This document shows, one piece after another, positions 35,651-43,821 of a DNA stretch of 64,000 nt. Under the pieces are notes generated by a model. That model saw only the letters and a program-made list of their open reading frames with translations. It was not told the DNA's origin and searched no databases. The stretch is taken from NCBI RefSeq assembly GCF_014154935.1, contig NZ_JACEHH010000023.1, positions 62,001-126,000 on the forward strand, in the 5' to 3' direction. Origin of the DNA: Stieleria mannarensis. GTDB taxonomy: Bacteria > Planctomycetota > Planctomycetia > Pirellulales > Pirellulaceae. Each line of letters starts with the position of its first letter. Positions within the stretch are counted from its first letter, which is position 1. The translations under genes and the position numbers were made by a program.

Positions 35651-36508
35651 ATGTCCCGACAGATCTATATCAACGGTCAGTTCCATGCCCCCGAAGACGC
35701 CAAAATCAGCGTCTACGATCACGGTCTGCTCTACGGCGATGGCGTCTTCGAAGGCATGCGCAGCTACGGCGGAAAAGTGTTTCGCCTGAAGGAGCACCTG
35801 GATCGGCTGGACGAATCGGCCCGTGCGATCAATCTACAGCTGCCGGTCTCGCTGGAGCAACTCGCCGCCGACACCAACGAAACCGTCTCCCGCAACGGAA
35901 TCGTGGACGGCTACATCCGCTTGTTGGTCACCCGTGGCGCCGGCCCGTTGGGCTTGGACCCCTTCAAGTGTTCCGACCCACAAGTCATCATCATCGCCGA
36001 CAGCATCACCTTGTATCCTGAATCGTTTTACGAAAACGGGCTGGACTTGGTCACCGCGTCGACCATTCGCAACCACCCGGCGGCGCTCAGCCCGCGGATC
36101 AAGTCGCTGAACTATCTGAACAACATCCTGGCCAAGATGGAGGGGCTGAAAGCCGGCTGCATCGAAGCACTGATGCTGAATCACAAGGGCGAAGTGGCCG
36201 AGTGCACGGGCGACAATCTGTTCGTGATTAAAAACGGGCGGCTGAACACCCCTCCGATCGAAGCGGGGATTTTGGAAGGCGTCACCCGCAACGCCGTCTT
36301 GGAACTGGCCCGCGAAGCAGGGATCGAAACGACCGAACTGGCGATGACCCGTCACGACATCTACGTCGCCGACGAGTGCTTCCTGACCGGCAGTGCCGCC
36401 GAAGTCATTCCCGCGGTGACCTTGGACGGGCGAAAAATCGGCGACGGCAAGGTCGGCCCGATCACCCAGCAGCTGAACAAGGCGTTCCGCGAACTGGTGC
36501 GAAAATAG
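35651..36508 (+). CDS. ilvE: branched-chain amino-acid aminotransferase
   Basis: A 285-residue fold-type IV PLP aminotransferase that interconverts Leu/Ile/Val and their 2-oxo acids. It shows SVYDHGLLYGDGVFEGMRSY near the start, the PLP lysine in RIKSLNYLNNILAK, EALMLNHKGEVAECTGDNLF and the late GSAAEVIPAV. The start MSRQIYINGQF (35651) agrees with the family; the upstream GTG adds five unlikely residues. Stand-alone, 44 bases after fabI. Confidence 0.94.
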   Translation: MSRQIYINGQFHAPEDAKISVYDHGLLYGDGVFEGMRSYGGKVFRLKEHLDRLDESARAINLQLPVSLEQLAADTNETVSRNGIVDGYIRLLVTRGAGPLGLDPFKCSDPQVIIIADSITLYPESFYENGLDLVTASTIRNHPAALSPRIKSLNYLNNILAKMEGLKAGCIEALMLNHKGEVAECTGDNLFVIKNGRLNTPPIEAGILEGVTRNAVLELAREAGIETTELAMTRHDIYVADECFLTGSAAEVIPAVTLDGRKIGDGKVGPITQQLNKAFRELVRK

Positions 36509-36784
36509 ACGCGTTCTGCCCGTTCCCCCTCATTCGTCCGGCTGTAATCAATTCGAACACGTCAGCGGCCGATGACTATTTGTGCAGCAGCAGATGACTC
36601 GGAGTGCGTGGGGCAGGCCGGGTCGGAACACTGCCAGCAAAAAGTCGAGCGACCTGGGTTTTCTCGAAGTACCGGCCGGAAACGGCAGGTGCGTTGGGGC
36701 AGAAAACCTGGGTCGTCTCGCATGCGCCGAGTGTGCCGAAACGGCGATTCCGCTCGAAACCCCACCAAAAAACGCCTCCCCGAT
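36509..36784. other. gene-free spacer
   Basis: No credible gene. Two imperfect direct copies of an ACCTGGGTTTTCTCG-like and AAAACCTGGGTCGTCTCG-like segment lie at about 36651-36668 and 36707-36724. The remainder is unassigned. Confidence 0.4.
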
Positions 36785-36813
36785 TTGACTTTTCGGTCGA
36801 TTTGAGCGTTAAT
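36785..36813 (+). promoter_or_regulatory. candidate sigma-70-type promoter of the monohaem protein gene
   Basis: TTGACT (36785-36790), 17 bases, then GTTAAT (36808-36813) in an AT-richer stretch than its surroundings. It would give a leader of about 95 bases. Motif match only. Confidence 0.4.
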
Positions 36814-36870
36814 TAGGGCAATCAGTTGAACAACACTGATGCCCCACCCACCTTTGCCCCTATCTTGGGC

Positions 36871-36891
36871 ATGCCTCCATCGTCGAGGCAT
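36871..36891 (+). other. leader hairpin before the monohaem protein gene
   Basis: ATGCCTC and GAGGCAT (7-bp perfect stem) around CATCGTC, ending about 24 bases before the start codon and just before the GGAG ribosome-binding site. It could affect translation or mRNA stability. Confidence 0.45.
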
Positions 36892-36914
36892 CGAATTTTC
36901 CCCGGAGACACTGC

Positions 36915-37313
36915 ATGAAACGGTTCGCGATCCTATTTGGTTGTCTCGCTCTTTTGGCCAGCCCGGCGTTGGCGACGAGCGAATTCAGCAAACAATGGAA
37001 GAATAAATACCTCAGTGGCGATGACGTCGACGCGGATTTCGTCAAGAAAGCGCGCAAGCAAGGTTGCTACATTTGCCACGTCAACAAAGAAGACAAGAAA
37101 AAGGTTCGCAACGAGTACGGCAAGGCGATCCACGAATTCCTGAAGGCGGAAGATTTCCCCAAGGACTGGGTCAAAGAGAATCCGGAAGAAGCTCAAAAGT
37201 TGATCTATGCCGGGTTTGAAAAAGCCGGTGAAAAGAAGAGCAAAGACGGAAAGACCTTCGCCGCCAAAATCAAGAATGGCGAAATCCCCGCGACCGACTC
37301 CGGCAAAGAGTAG
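36915..37313 (+). CDS. small exported monohaem cytochrome-like protein
   Basis: A 132-residue protein with a signal peptide (MKRFAILFGCLALLASPALA) and one CxxCH motif (CYICH, about residue 51) followed by lysine-rich helices. GGAG precedes the ATG. It lacks a clear distal methionine motif of class I cytochromes c; MKR is the only methionine visible apart from none in the mature part, so the second axial ligand may be a His or Lys, or absent. It is preceded by a promoter-like sequence and a leader hairpin and followed by a strong terminator, so it is probably a single, well-expressed transcript. Confidence 0.75.
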   Translation: MKRFAILFGCLALLASPALATSEFSKQWKNKYLSGDDVDADFVKKARKQGCYICHVNKEDKKKVRNEYGKAIHEFLKAEDFPKDWVKENPEEAQKLIYAGFEKAGEKKSKDGKTFAAKIKNGEIPATDSGKE

Positions 37314-37347
37314 TCGTCGATTCGGACGATCGCTGGAAAAACACACG

Positions 37348-37386
37348 AACGCTTGCAGCACCCGCGGTGCCGCAGGCGTTTTTTTT
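37348..37386 (+). terminator. strong intrinsic terminator
   Basis: A 15-bp stem (37348-37362 with 37366-37380; one G-U pair and one mismatch) with a 3-base loop, then eight T. It closes the monohaem protein transcript 34 bases past its stop. Confidence 0.9.
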
Positions 37387-37398
37387 GCCCCCGTTGAA

Positions 37399-37463
37399 CG
37401 TAGCTACCTTCGCCAGAAGGTGGATCCCCGGCGTCTTCTGCGCTCACACCGAGCGTCGCTACG
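37399..37463. repeat. dispersed repeat R1, copy B
   Basis: The arm CGTAGCTACCTTCGCCAGAA is intact. The opposite arm is degraded (GAGCGTCGCTACG). It lies between a terminator and the next gene. Confidence 0.75.
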
Positions 37464-37541
37464 TCAGGGTGACGCCCCAAAACGAAACACCTCCTTGGGC
37501 CTCTCCCGGCCTTCTTTCCCCACAAAATCGAGTCTCTGAAA

Positions 37542-38201
37542 ATGCGCGTTTTCGTCTGTTCAATTGCCGTTGCCTTGGGATGCATCCTCGGTTCCCCCCT
37601 CGCCACCGCCGACTCCCCCAAATCGGAAGACGGGTTCATCAAAATCTTTGACGGCAAGACGATGGAAGGTTGGAAGCTGGCCCAGGAAAACACCGACGCC
37701 TGGCACGTCGAGGACGGAAAGCTGGTCTGCGATGGGGAGCGTTGCCATGCGTTTTACGTCGGGCCGCTGGCGCCGATGAAAGACTTTCACTTCAAAGCCG
37801 AAGTGATGACGACGCCCGGCAGCAACGCCGGGATCTACTTTCACACCAAGTACCAACCGACCGGCTGGCCCAAGTATGGCTATGAATGCCAGGTCAACGT
37901 GTCACACAAAGACCCCAAGAAGACCAGCAGCTTGTACGCCGTCGAAAACGTCTCGGCCGACGACCTGGCGGCCGCCGGTATCAAGGACAACCAATGGTAC
38001 ACCCAAGAGATCATCGTCACCGGTCGCCGGATTCAATTGATCGTCAACGGCAAGACGATGGTCGATTACACCGAACCGGAAAACAAACCGGCGTTCGACA
38101 AGAACTTTGAACGACGATTGGACGAAGGCACGATCGCGCTGCAAGCCCACGATCCCAAAAGCGTGTGCTACTTCCGCAACCTCCGCGTCAAACCGCTGTA
38201 G
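37542..38201 (+). CDS. secreted DUF1080 (3-keto-disaccharide hydrolase-like) protein
   Basis: A 219-residue protein: signal peptide about 1-24, then a single DUF1080 domain, a concanavalin-like beta-sandwich. It opens with FIKIFDGKTMEGWKL and has GSNAGIYFHTKYQPTGWPKYGYECQV and a closing IALQAHDPKSVCYFRNLRVKPL. Some DUF1080 proteins hydrolyse 3-keto-glycosides; planctomycetes have dozens with unknown glycans. The stop codon TAG is also the first bases of repeat R3 copy C. Confidence 0.88.
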   Translation: MRVFVCSIAVALGCILGSPLATADSPKSEDGFIKIFDGKTMEGWKLAQENTDAWHVEDGKLVCDGERCHAFYVGPLAPMKDFHFKAEVMTTPGSNAGIYFHTKYQPTGWPKYGYECQVNVSHKDPKKTSSLYAVENVSADDLAAAGIKDNQWYTQEIIVTGRRIQLIVNGKTMVDYTEPENKPAFDKNFERRLDEGTIALQAHDPKSVCYFRNLRVKPL

Positions 38202-38314
38202 CGAAAGTCGCCAAGACTTTCGTTTACGGGGGCGGAAACGAATTTTCGAGGACGCGGCCCCTCTCTGGCGTTTGCTTGCTGCGCAAACGCCGTCTCTCCC
38301 AGAGAGAGAGAATC
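38198..38314. repeat. dispersed repeat R3, copy C, with hairpin block
   Basis: It begins GTAGCGAAAGTCGCCAAGAC and continues through a G-rich block into CTCTCTGGCGTTTGC and GCAAACGCCGTCTCTC. Bases 38257-38314 recur inverted at 39136-39193, on the other side of rsmD. Confidence 0.75.
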
Positions 38315-38369
38315 TAGTCGGGCGCCCAGAGAAGCAGTCATCCAATCGACCTCCCTGGGGTGCCACGCG

Positions 38370-39068
38370 TCACATCCGCAAGCCACAGATCATCGGTGGC
38401 TCGATCAGGGAAAGGCGCGTGCCGCCGTACAGGCGATGGTCCCATTGGCCGGGCGGCAGTTTGGACTCGTCGTAGTGCTTGTCCGTTTCAGCGATGATCA
38501 GACTGCCCGGCGGGCAGTGGTCCAGCGCCGACCGGATCAGCCCGTGCAGCGGTTCGGCGGCGCTGTCCCACATCGCGTACGGGGGGCACAGGAAAACGAT
38601 TCGCGGCGTGTCCTCCGGCGCCGCGTCCGCAGCGGCCGGTCCCAACAAGCTGCTGCCCAGCCGGAACGCGTCACCGTACAGCAGCTTGATTTTCGAGGTC
38701 ACGCCCAGCGTTTCGGCGGTCGATTCTAAAAACGCGTGTGCCCGTCGATTCTTTTCGATCGCGATCGCCGACGACGCGCCCCGGCTGAGCGCTTCAAACG
38801 CAACCGCGCCGGTCCCAGCGAACAAATCGACCACGTTTGTCCCTTTGATCCGCGGCCCGATGATATTGAACAAGCTTTCTCGCACGCTGTCCTTCATCGG
38901 CCGTGTGAATTCGGCACCGTGGTAAACCACCGTCCGGCCGCGCATCGATCCGCCGATGATCCGCAGCTTTTGCGGACGCCGTTTTTGCGTTTTTTTGGGA
39001 GCGGCGGGGGGATCGTTCGATTCGATCGATCCGGATCGCGGTCGACGCGGCTTGCGGGAGCGGTTCAT
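38370..39068 (-). CDS. rsmD: RsmD-like 16S rRNA (guanine-N2) methyltransferase
   Basis: A 232-residue SAM-dependent methyltransferase of the RsmD family (G966 of 16S rRNA in E. coli). It has a basic N-terminal extension, LRIIGGSMRGR, RPMKDSVRESLFNII, the SAM loop VVDLFAGTGAVAFEALSRG and the acidic strand AIAIEKN. The catalytic (D/N)PP(Y/F) motif reads CPPY (VFLCPPYAMW), an unexpected change of the first residue. The gene is bracketed by inverted copies of an R3 block. Family clear, activity less certain. Confidence 0.85.
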   Translation of the reverse strand: MNRSRKPRRPRSGSIESNDPPAAPKKTQKRRPQKLRIIGGSMRGRTVVYHGAEFTRPMKDSVRESLFNIIGPRIKGTNVVDLFAGTGAVAFEALSRGASSAIAIEKNRRAHAFLESTAETLGVTSKIKLLYGDAFRLGSSLLGPAAADAAPEDTPRIVFLCPPYAMWDSAAEPLHGLIRSALDHCPPGSLIIAETDKHYDESKLPPGQWDHRLYGGTRLSLIEPPMICGLRM

Positions 39069-39135
39069 ATCGGAAAGTATACGCGGGCAGCGGTTTTTCG
39101 CGATCCCCGACCGGACATGCGATCCGAGGGGCGTC

Positions 39136-39193
39136 GATTCTCTCCCTTTGAGAGAGACGGCGTTTGCGCAGCAAGCAAACGCCAGAGAGGGCC
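39136..39193. repeat. inverted copy of the R3 hairpin block
   Basis: Reverse complement of 38257-38314 with few differences (GAGAGACGGCGTTTGC, then GCAAACGCCAGAGAGG). Together they flank rsmD. Confidence 0.8.
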
Positions 39194-39290
39194 CGCTTCA
39201 TCGAAAACCGAAACGGCGGTCGATGCGTAGTGCTGCTGAACCTGGCTCTCCAGCCGCCGGATCCCCCACCCGCAGACACTGACAGACGCA

Positions 39291-40643
39291 ATGATCGCCC
39301 GCAGTCCATTCAAAGCCCGTTTTCTCGTCTGCCTTGTCGCGGCATTGTCATGCGGCCCGGCCCGGGGAGTATTCAGCCAGGAAGCTACCGGCCAAACGTC
39401 AGCCGCGGGCCAAACGTCAGCCGCGGGGCAAACGGACGCCTCCGAGGACCACCAGGGGCACAACCACGGCGCTGCGGGCGGCGCTGCTGCGGCCGAATCG
39501 GCGACGGCCCCGATCGATTCGGCGGCCGAGACCGCGGCGATGATCAAGGAGTTCAAGGAGAAGGCGCCCCCGGAGTTGATCGAAGAGGGCTTAGCCGCGG
39601 CGGAGGAATTCGACGCCGCTGCGGATGAATTCAAAGCCAAGGTGTTGCAGATGCGGCAGCACTACATCTTGTTTGTCAACGGTTTCAACGAGGATCGCCA
39701 GCGGTATCGGACGCTGCGAAATGAAAGCCGCGAACAGATGAACCAGTTGTATCGAAAGGCGCTTGATGTGATCGAGTTCTTTCCGCATCCGGTGGCGATG
39801 CGATACGTCGTGACGATTTTGGAGCAGCGTTTCAAGCACGACGTGTACAACGCCGAAACGCTGGAAGGTGCGGCAAAGCTGCTCGATTACGGGGTTCGTC
39901 TGCGGTACGTCGCATTGGCCGCCGCCCGCGCCGGGATGTGCGCCGGTGACTTCCCGCTAGCAGAAAGCCTCTATCAGAACCTTCAGGAGGACGAGATCGA
40001 AGACCAGGACAAGGCGATGATGATTCAATTCGACGCCATCCAAAAGCAATTCGAAACCGAACAGGAACTGTTGCGGAACGACCCCGAGAAACTTCCGCAG
40101 GTGCGTTTGAAAACCACGCGCGGTGAAATCATCGCCGACCTGTACATTGACCAAGCTCCGTCCACGGTCGCGCACTTCATCGAGTTGGTCGAAAGCGGTT
40201 TTTATGACGGATTGGATTTCTTTCAGGTCGTCGAGGGACTGTTGGCGTTGACCGGCGACCCGCTCGGCGATGGCAGTTCGCGGCCGGACCGTTATCTGGC
40301 CGATGAACACGGTCGCGACGTCGTGCGAATGCCCTTGGCCGGGTCCCTGGTGATGGCAAAGTTGCCCGGCGCCGACAAAGATTTTATTCCCAACACCGCC
40401 GGCACCCAGTTTGCCATCTTGTTCATGCCGCTGCCATCGATCAGCGAGCAACAGACCGTGTTCGGCCGCATCGTCAAGGGGCTGGATGTCCTGGGGGCGT
40501 TGCGGCGGGTGGACCCGCACAAGGAAAAGAAGAAGGGCGAGGTCGTGCTGCCGCCGGACCGAATCCTGGAGGCGGAAATCCTCAACCGCCCCGAAACGCT
40601 GCCCGAAGTGATCTACGCCGACCCCGCGGTGGCGCTGCCGTAA
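39291..40643 (+). CDS. secreted cyclophilin-type peptidyl-prolyl isomerase
   Basis: A 450-residue protein with a signal peptide (about 1-31), a short tandem repeat (GQTSAA twice, then GQTDAS), and a long helical domain (about 75-265) rich in Glu/Ala and Tyr. A cyclophilin domain covers the last 170 residues. Its start LKTTRGEIIADLYIDQAPSTV and FIELVESGFYDGLDFFQVV are typical. The catalytic Arg position of the usual FHR motif is changed to FFQVV, and GTQFAILFMPLP replaces GSQFFI, so isomerase activity may be weak. Probably a periplasmic folding factor or scaffold. Confidence 0.82.
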   Translation: MIARSPFKARFLVCLVAALSCGPARGVFSQEATGQTSAAGQTSAAGQTDASEDHQGHNHGAAGGAAAAESATAPIDSAAETAAMIKEFKEKAPPELIEEGLAAAEEFDAAADEFKAKVLQMRQHYILFVNGFNEDRQRYRTLRNESREQMNQLYRKALDVIEFFPHPVAMRYVVTILEQRFKHDVYNAETLEGAAKLLDYGVRLRYVALAAARAGMCAGDFPLAESLYQNLQEDEIEDQDKAMMIQFDAIQKQFETEQELLRNDPEKLPQVRLKTTRGEIIADLYIDQAPSTVAHFIELVESGFYDGLDFFQVVEGLLALTGDPLGDGSSRPDRYLADEHGRDVVRMPLAGSLVMAKLPGADKDFIPNTAGTQFAILFMPLPSISEQQTVFGRIVKGLDVLGALRRVDPHKEKKKGEVVLPPDRILEAEILNRPETLPEVIYADPAVALP

Positions 40644-40727
40644 GTCCCAAACGCACCCCACATGCCAGCGGGAAGCGTCAGCGAGCGGCCGACGCTATCG
40701 CTAAACTACCCTCTTCAGGTTTGCTCC

Positions 40728-40755
40728 CAACTCCCAACTCCTAACTCCCCACGCC
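40728..40755. repeat. short CTCCCAA-type tandem repeat
   Basis: Three to four near-identical units (CTCCCAA, CTCCTAA, CTCCCCA) directly before the start codon at 40757. A longer array of the same type is at 50663-50710. Confidence 0.7.
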
Positions 40756-40756
40756 G

Positions 40757-42154
40757 ATGTCTCAACCGCTCGAACCAACGTCGCGCACCACCACCTACGA
40801 CGGACAAGCTCCGGCGCTGATCGACCGCGTCGTCAACTTGATGGACCCCGACGGCGACGTCCTTTTGAACGTGACGCGCGATCAGGCTTGTGAGGCCGTG
40901 CGCAGCGGTGACGCCGAAGCCGTCCGGCGGATCCGCGGGCAGTTCGCGATTTGCCAACAACAGGGCAAGACGATCCGCATGGCGCGGTCGATCGGCCGAC
41001 CGATGCGTTACTTCTTGGCCAAACGCGCCGAAGGACCGGCGCTGATCATCGCCGAACGGATGAGTCAGATCATCGAGCAATTGAAGATCGAAGGGTTGGC
41101 CGATCAGTTCCATCCCTCCTACACCCGCATGGTGCCGGCCCACTACCTGCTGGAACTCCAATTGGTCGGTTGCCCCGATCCGAACCCCGAACTGACACGC
41201 TACTTCGCCCCCGAACGCAATCGGTTGCCGGCCGATGTCGACGCCATCGGCGCAACCTACATCGAACGCTTGGCCGAAGTGATCGACCAGTACCTGATCA
41301 CGATTCCCGACGACCAGCCGATCGGGGTGATGTTCAGCGGCGGAATCGACAGCGGTTCGATTCTGGTGCTGGTCGATTATTTGCTCCGCCGACGTGGCCA
41401 TTCATCGTCCCGGATCAAAGCGTTCGCGCTCTCCTTGGAAGGTCGCAGCGAAGATGTCGATCAAGCACGGCAGTTTCTCAAAACGATCAACCTGGAGATG
41501 TTGCTCGAACCGATCGACGTGGCCCTGGCCGACGTGCGTTGGCAGGACGCCGTCGCATCGATCGAAGATTACAAACCGCTGGATGTTCAATCGGCGACGA
41601 TGGGGTACGCGTTGCTTCGCGAGATCCGCCGACGCTATCCCGATTGGAAGTACTTGATCGACGGTGACGGCGGAGACGAAAACCTGAAAGATTACCCGAT
41701 CGAAGACAACCCGGAACTGACCATCCGCAGCGTGCTGGGCAACCGCATGCTGTATCAAGAAGGCTGGGGCGTCGACGCGGTCAAACACTCGCTCGTTTAC
41801 AGCGGCGGGCAGAGTCGCGGGCACAGTCGCACCAGTGCACCGGCGGCCGAATTCGGTTTCAAAGGCTTCAGCCCCTATGCCGTGCCGGACGTGATCGAAA
41901 TCGCCGAAGCGGTGCCGTTTGTCGCGCTGACGGATTGGGATCACGAAAAACTGTACGCACTCAAAGGAGACATCGTCGCCGCGGGCATTCGCCAGGTGAC
42001 CGGTGTCGAGATGCCGGTCTACAAAAAGCGACGCTTTCAGCACGGCGCCGCCGACCCGAAAACGTTCGAGCGGCTGTTCCCCAAGAACGAACATACCTAC
42101 CGCGACGAATTCGCCCGCATGATCCGGTCGAAGACGCCCGAAGCGTTGCGGTAG
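40757..42154 (+). CDS. asparagine-synthase-like ATP pyrophosphatase without the glutaminase cysteine
   Basis: A 465-residue protein. The C-terminal domain has the PP-loop SGGIDSGS (about 199-206) and DGDGGDENLKDYP, as in asparagine synthetase B and beta-lactam synthetase. The N-terminal region keeps only a late part of a class II glutamine-amidotransferase-like fold (RRIRGQFAICQQQGKTIRMA) and lacks the N-terminal Cys2 needed for glutaminase activity. It may use free ammonia, another amine donor, or act on a different acid substrate. Stand-alone; its neighbours give no pathway. Confidence 0.8.
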   Translation: MSQPLEPTSRTTTYDGQAPALIDRVVNLMDPDGDVLLNVTRDQACEAVRSGDAEAVRRIRGQFAICQQQGKTIRMARSIGRPMRYFLAKRAEGPALIIAERMSQIIEQLKIEGLADQFHPSYTRMVPAHYLLELQLVGCPDPNPELTRYFAPERNRLPADVDAIGATYIERLAEVIDQYLITIPDDQPIGVMFSGGIDSGSILVLVDYLLRRRGHSSSRIKAFALSLEGRSEDVDQARQFLKTINLEMLLEPIDVALADVRWQDAVASIEDYKPLDVQSATMGYALLREIRRRYPDWKYLIDGDGGDENLKDYPIEDNPELTIRSVLGNRMLYQEGWGVDAVKHSLVYSGGQSRGHSRTSAPAAEFGFKGFSPYAVPDVIEIAEAVPFVALTDWDHEKLYALKGDIVAAGIRQVTGVEMPVYKKRRFQHGAADPKTFERLFPKNEHTYRDEFARMIRSKTPEALR

Positions 42155-42199
42155 ATTGGTCATGTGCTACTGAACAGCATGCTGGAACAATCAGCGTGC

Positions 42200-42258
42200 A
42201 ATAGGACCTACAGGACAGAGATGACCTATGCGTCCTATCTGTCCTATAGGTCCTATCA
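42200..42258. repeat. GGTCCTAT-type repeat cluster R7
   Basis: Units ATAGGACCTACAGGACAG, GCGTCCTATCTGTCCTAT and AGGTCCTAT stand close together in direct and inverted order. A related cluster is at 13403-13490. Confidence 0.7.
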
Positions 42259-42335
42259 CGCACACGACCGCCCGCACAGCAATTCAGCTGGATGGGGCCA
42301 CTCTGCTCAAGAAATACCGTGATTCGTCGGTCGAA

Positions 42336-42420
42336 CGTCGCTACCTTCGCCAGAACGTGGATCCCCGGGGTTTTCCACGCTCTGGCGAGCGTAGCTACGC
42401 CAAAGTAGCGCTGTCCAGCT
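42336..42420. repeat. dispersed palindromic repeat R1, copy C, with extended tail
   Basis: Both arms present (CTACCTTCGCCAGAACGTGG and CTCTGGCGAGCGTAGCTACG). It is followed by a tail ending CTGTCCAGCTAG, also found after copy D (46917-46942). Confidence 0.85.
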
Positions 42421-42422
42421 AG

Positions 42423-43736
42423 CTACATCAGTCGCTCGACCAACGCCAGCGCTTCTTCGGTCGTCGTGATCTGACCGTCCAGCTGGGCGTCGCGAGCCGC
42501 TTGCAACCAGGATCGAAATTGGGGGCCGGGTTGATAGCCGGCCGCCCGCAACGCATCGCCGGTGAGCAGCGGTTCGGGATCGAGCTGTTCCCGCGGCCAG
42601 GACCGCGCCTTGCGGGCCAGGTCGACGCCGGCTTGGGGCAATTGTTCGGCGCAGGTGATCGCCGCAGCGACTTGCAGCACACAATCGGCGTCGCGATCGA
42701 CCAGCGTCGGCTGGACTTGCGACCACGTTCGCTGGTGGGCGTCGGCGATGATCGGCCAGCGCCGCGTTGCCGCGGTGATGCGACGCGTTTCCTCGCCAGA
42801 AAGCCGCCATCGTTGCGTGATCTGGCCGATCAGCGAGTCCAGCGGCGGAGCGGCGGGGCTTTCGCTGATCAGGTACAGAATCAACGCCATCGAGGAGTCG
42901 AATGCCAGCGCGTCGCGATGCCCCAGATGGTTCACCAGTGAAGCCGGATCGACGAAGCGGATTTCCGGCAGAATCAATCGGTCCAGTCCCGATTCGATCA
43001 ACAGTTCCAGACCGCGCGGCGCGTGCATCGAAACCACAATGCGTCGCATCTCCGCACCGATCCGTTCGGCACTGACGACGGCGATCTCCGGCGCCCGCGC
43101 GACGATTTCTGTTTTGGTGGCCGGGTCCAGTTCAAACCCCAGGGTGGTCGCGAATCGGACCGCCCGCAGCATCCTCAGTTTGTCCTCTTCGAAACGTTGG
43201 TCGGCGGCGCCGATGGTCTGCAACCGTCGCGCGGCCAGATCGACTTGTCCGCCGACGTAATCGATCACCTTTTCTTCGGCGGGATCGAAGAACAATCCGT
43301 TGATCGTAAAATCGCGGCGCAAGGCGTCGTGTTTGGCATCGCCGTAATGGACCTTGTCCGGGCGGCGACCGTCACTGTACTCGCCGTCGCTGCGAAACGT
43401 CGCGACCTCGGTCGGGTGGACGTGATCGTGGATTTTCGTCGACGCTTTGCGGCGTTTTTCCGGCAACACGCCGATCACTCCGAACGACGCACCGAAGGCC
43501 AGCGTGTTGCGCCGGCCAAAGATCTCGCGGACCCGGTCGGGGGTGGCATCGGTCGCCACGTCAAAGTCCTTGGGCTCGCGACCGAGCAGCGCATCGCGGA
43601 CGCATCCGCCGGCAAAATACGCGACATGGCCCCGCTCGCGCAATCGCCCACAAATCCGGATCGCCTCGGCAAACGACGCACGTGTTTCGCGCGAGTGGTC
43701 GCTGGAAGAATCAAAAAGGGGGCCGATTTTCGTCAA
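42423..43736 (-). CDS. cca: CCA-adding/poly(A) polymerase family nucleotidyltransferase
   Basis: About 437 residues. The nucleotidyltransferase head has YFAGGCVRDALLGREPKDFD with the metal-binding DxD-type pair. RRDFTINGLFFDP and KLRMLRAVRFATTLGFELDP follow, then a long helical body. It adds or repairs the CCA end of tRNAs; CCA and poly(A) polymerases of this class cannot be fully separated here. I place the start at TTG 43736 because the open frame upstream runs into the divergent NUDIX gene and lacks homologous sequence. The start is uncertain. Confidence 0.82.
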   Translation of the reverse strand: MTKIGPLFDSSSDHSRETRASFAEAIRICGRLRERGHVAYFAGGCVRDALLGREPKDFDVATDATPDRVREIFGRRNTLAFGASFGVIGVLPEKRRKASTKIHDHVHPTEVATFRSDGEYSDGRRPDKVHYGDAKHDALRRDFTINGLFFDPAEEKVIDYVGGQVDLAARRLQTIGAADQRFEEDKLRMLRAVRFATTLGFELDPATKTEIVARAPEIAVVSAERIGAEMRRIVVSMHAPRGLELLIESGLDRLILPEIRFVDPASLVNHLGHRDALAFDSSMALILYLISESPAAPPLDSLIGQITQRWRLSGEETRRITAATRRWPIIADAHQRTWSQVQPTLVDRDADCVLQVAAAITCAEQLPQAGVDLARKARSWPREQLDPEPLLTGDALRAAGYQPGPQFRSWLQAARDAQLDGQITTTEEALALVERLM

Positions 43737-43821
43737 GGTTTCTTGTTGGATCGAGTGATGTTTGGGGCAGCGGGGCGGATCACGATTGTCGATCCGCCCG
43801 CATTCGGTTACAAGCTGGGCT

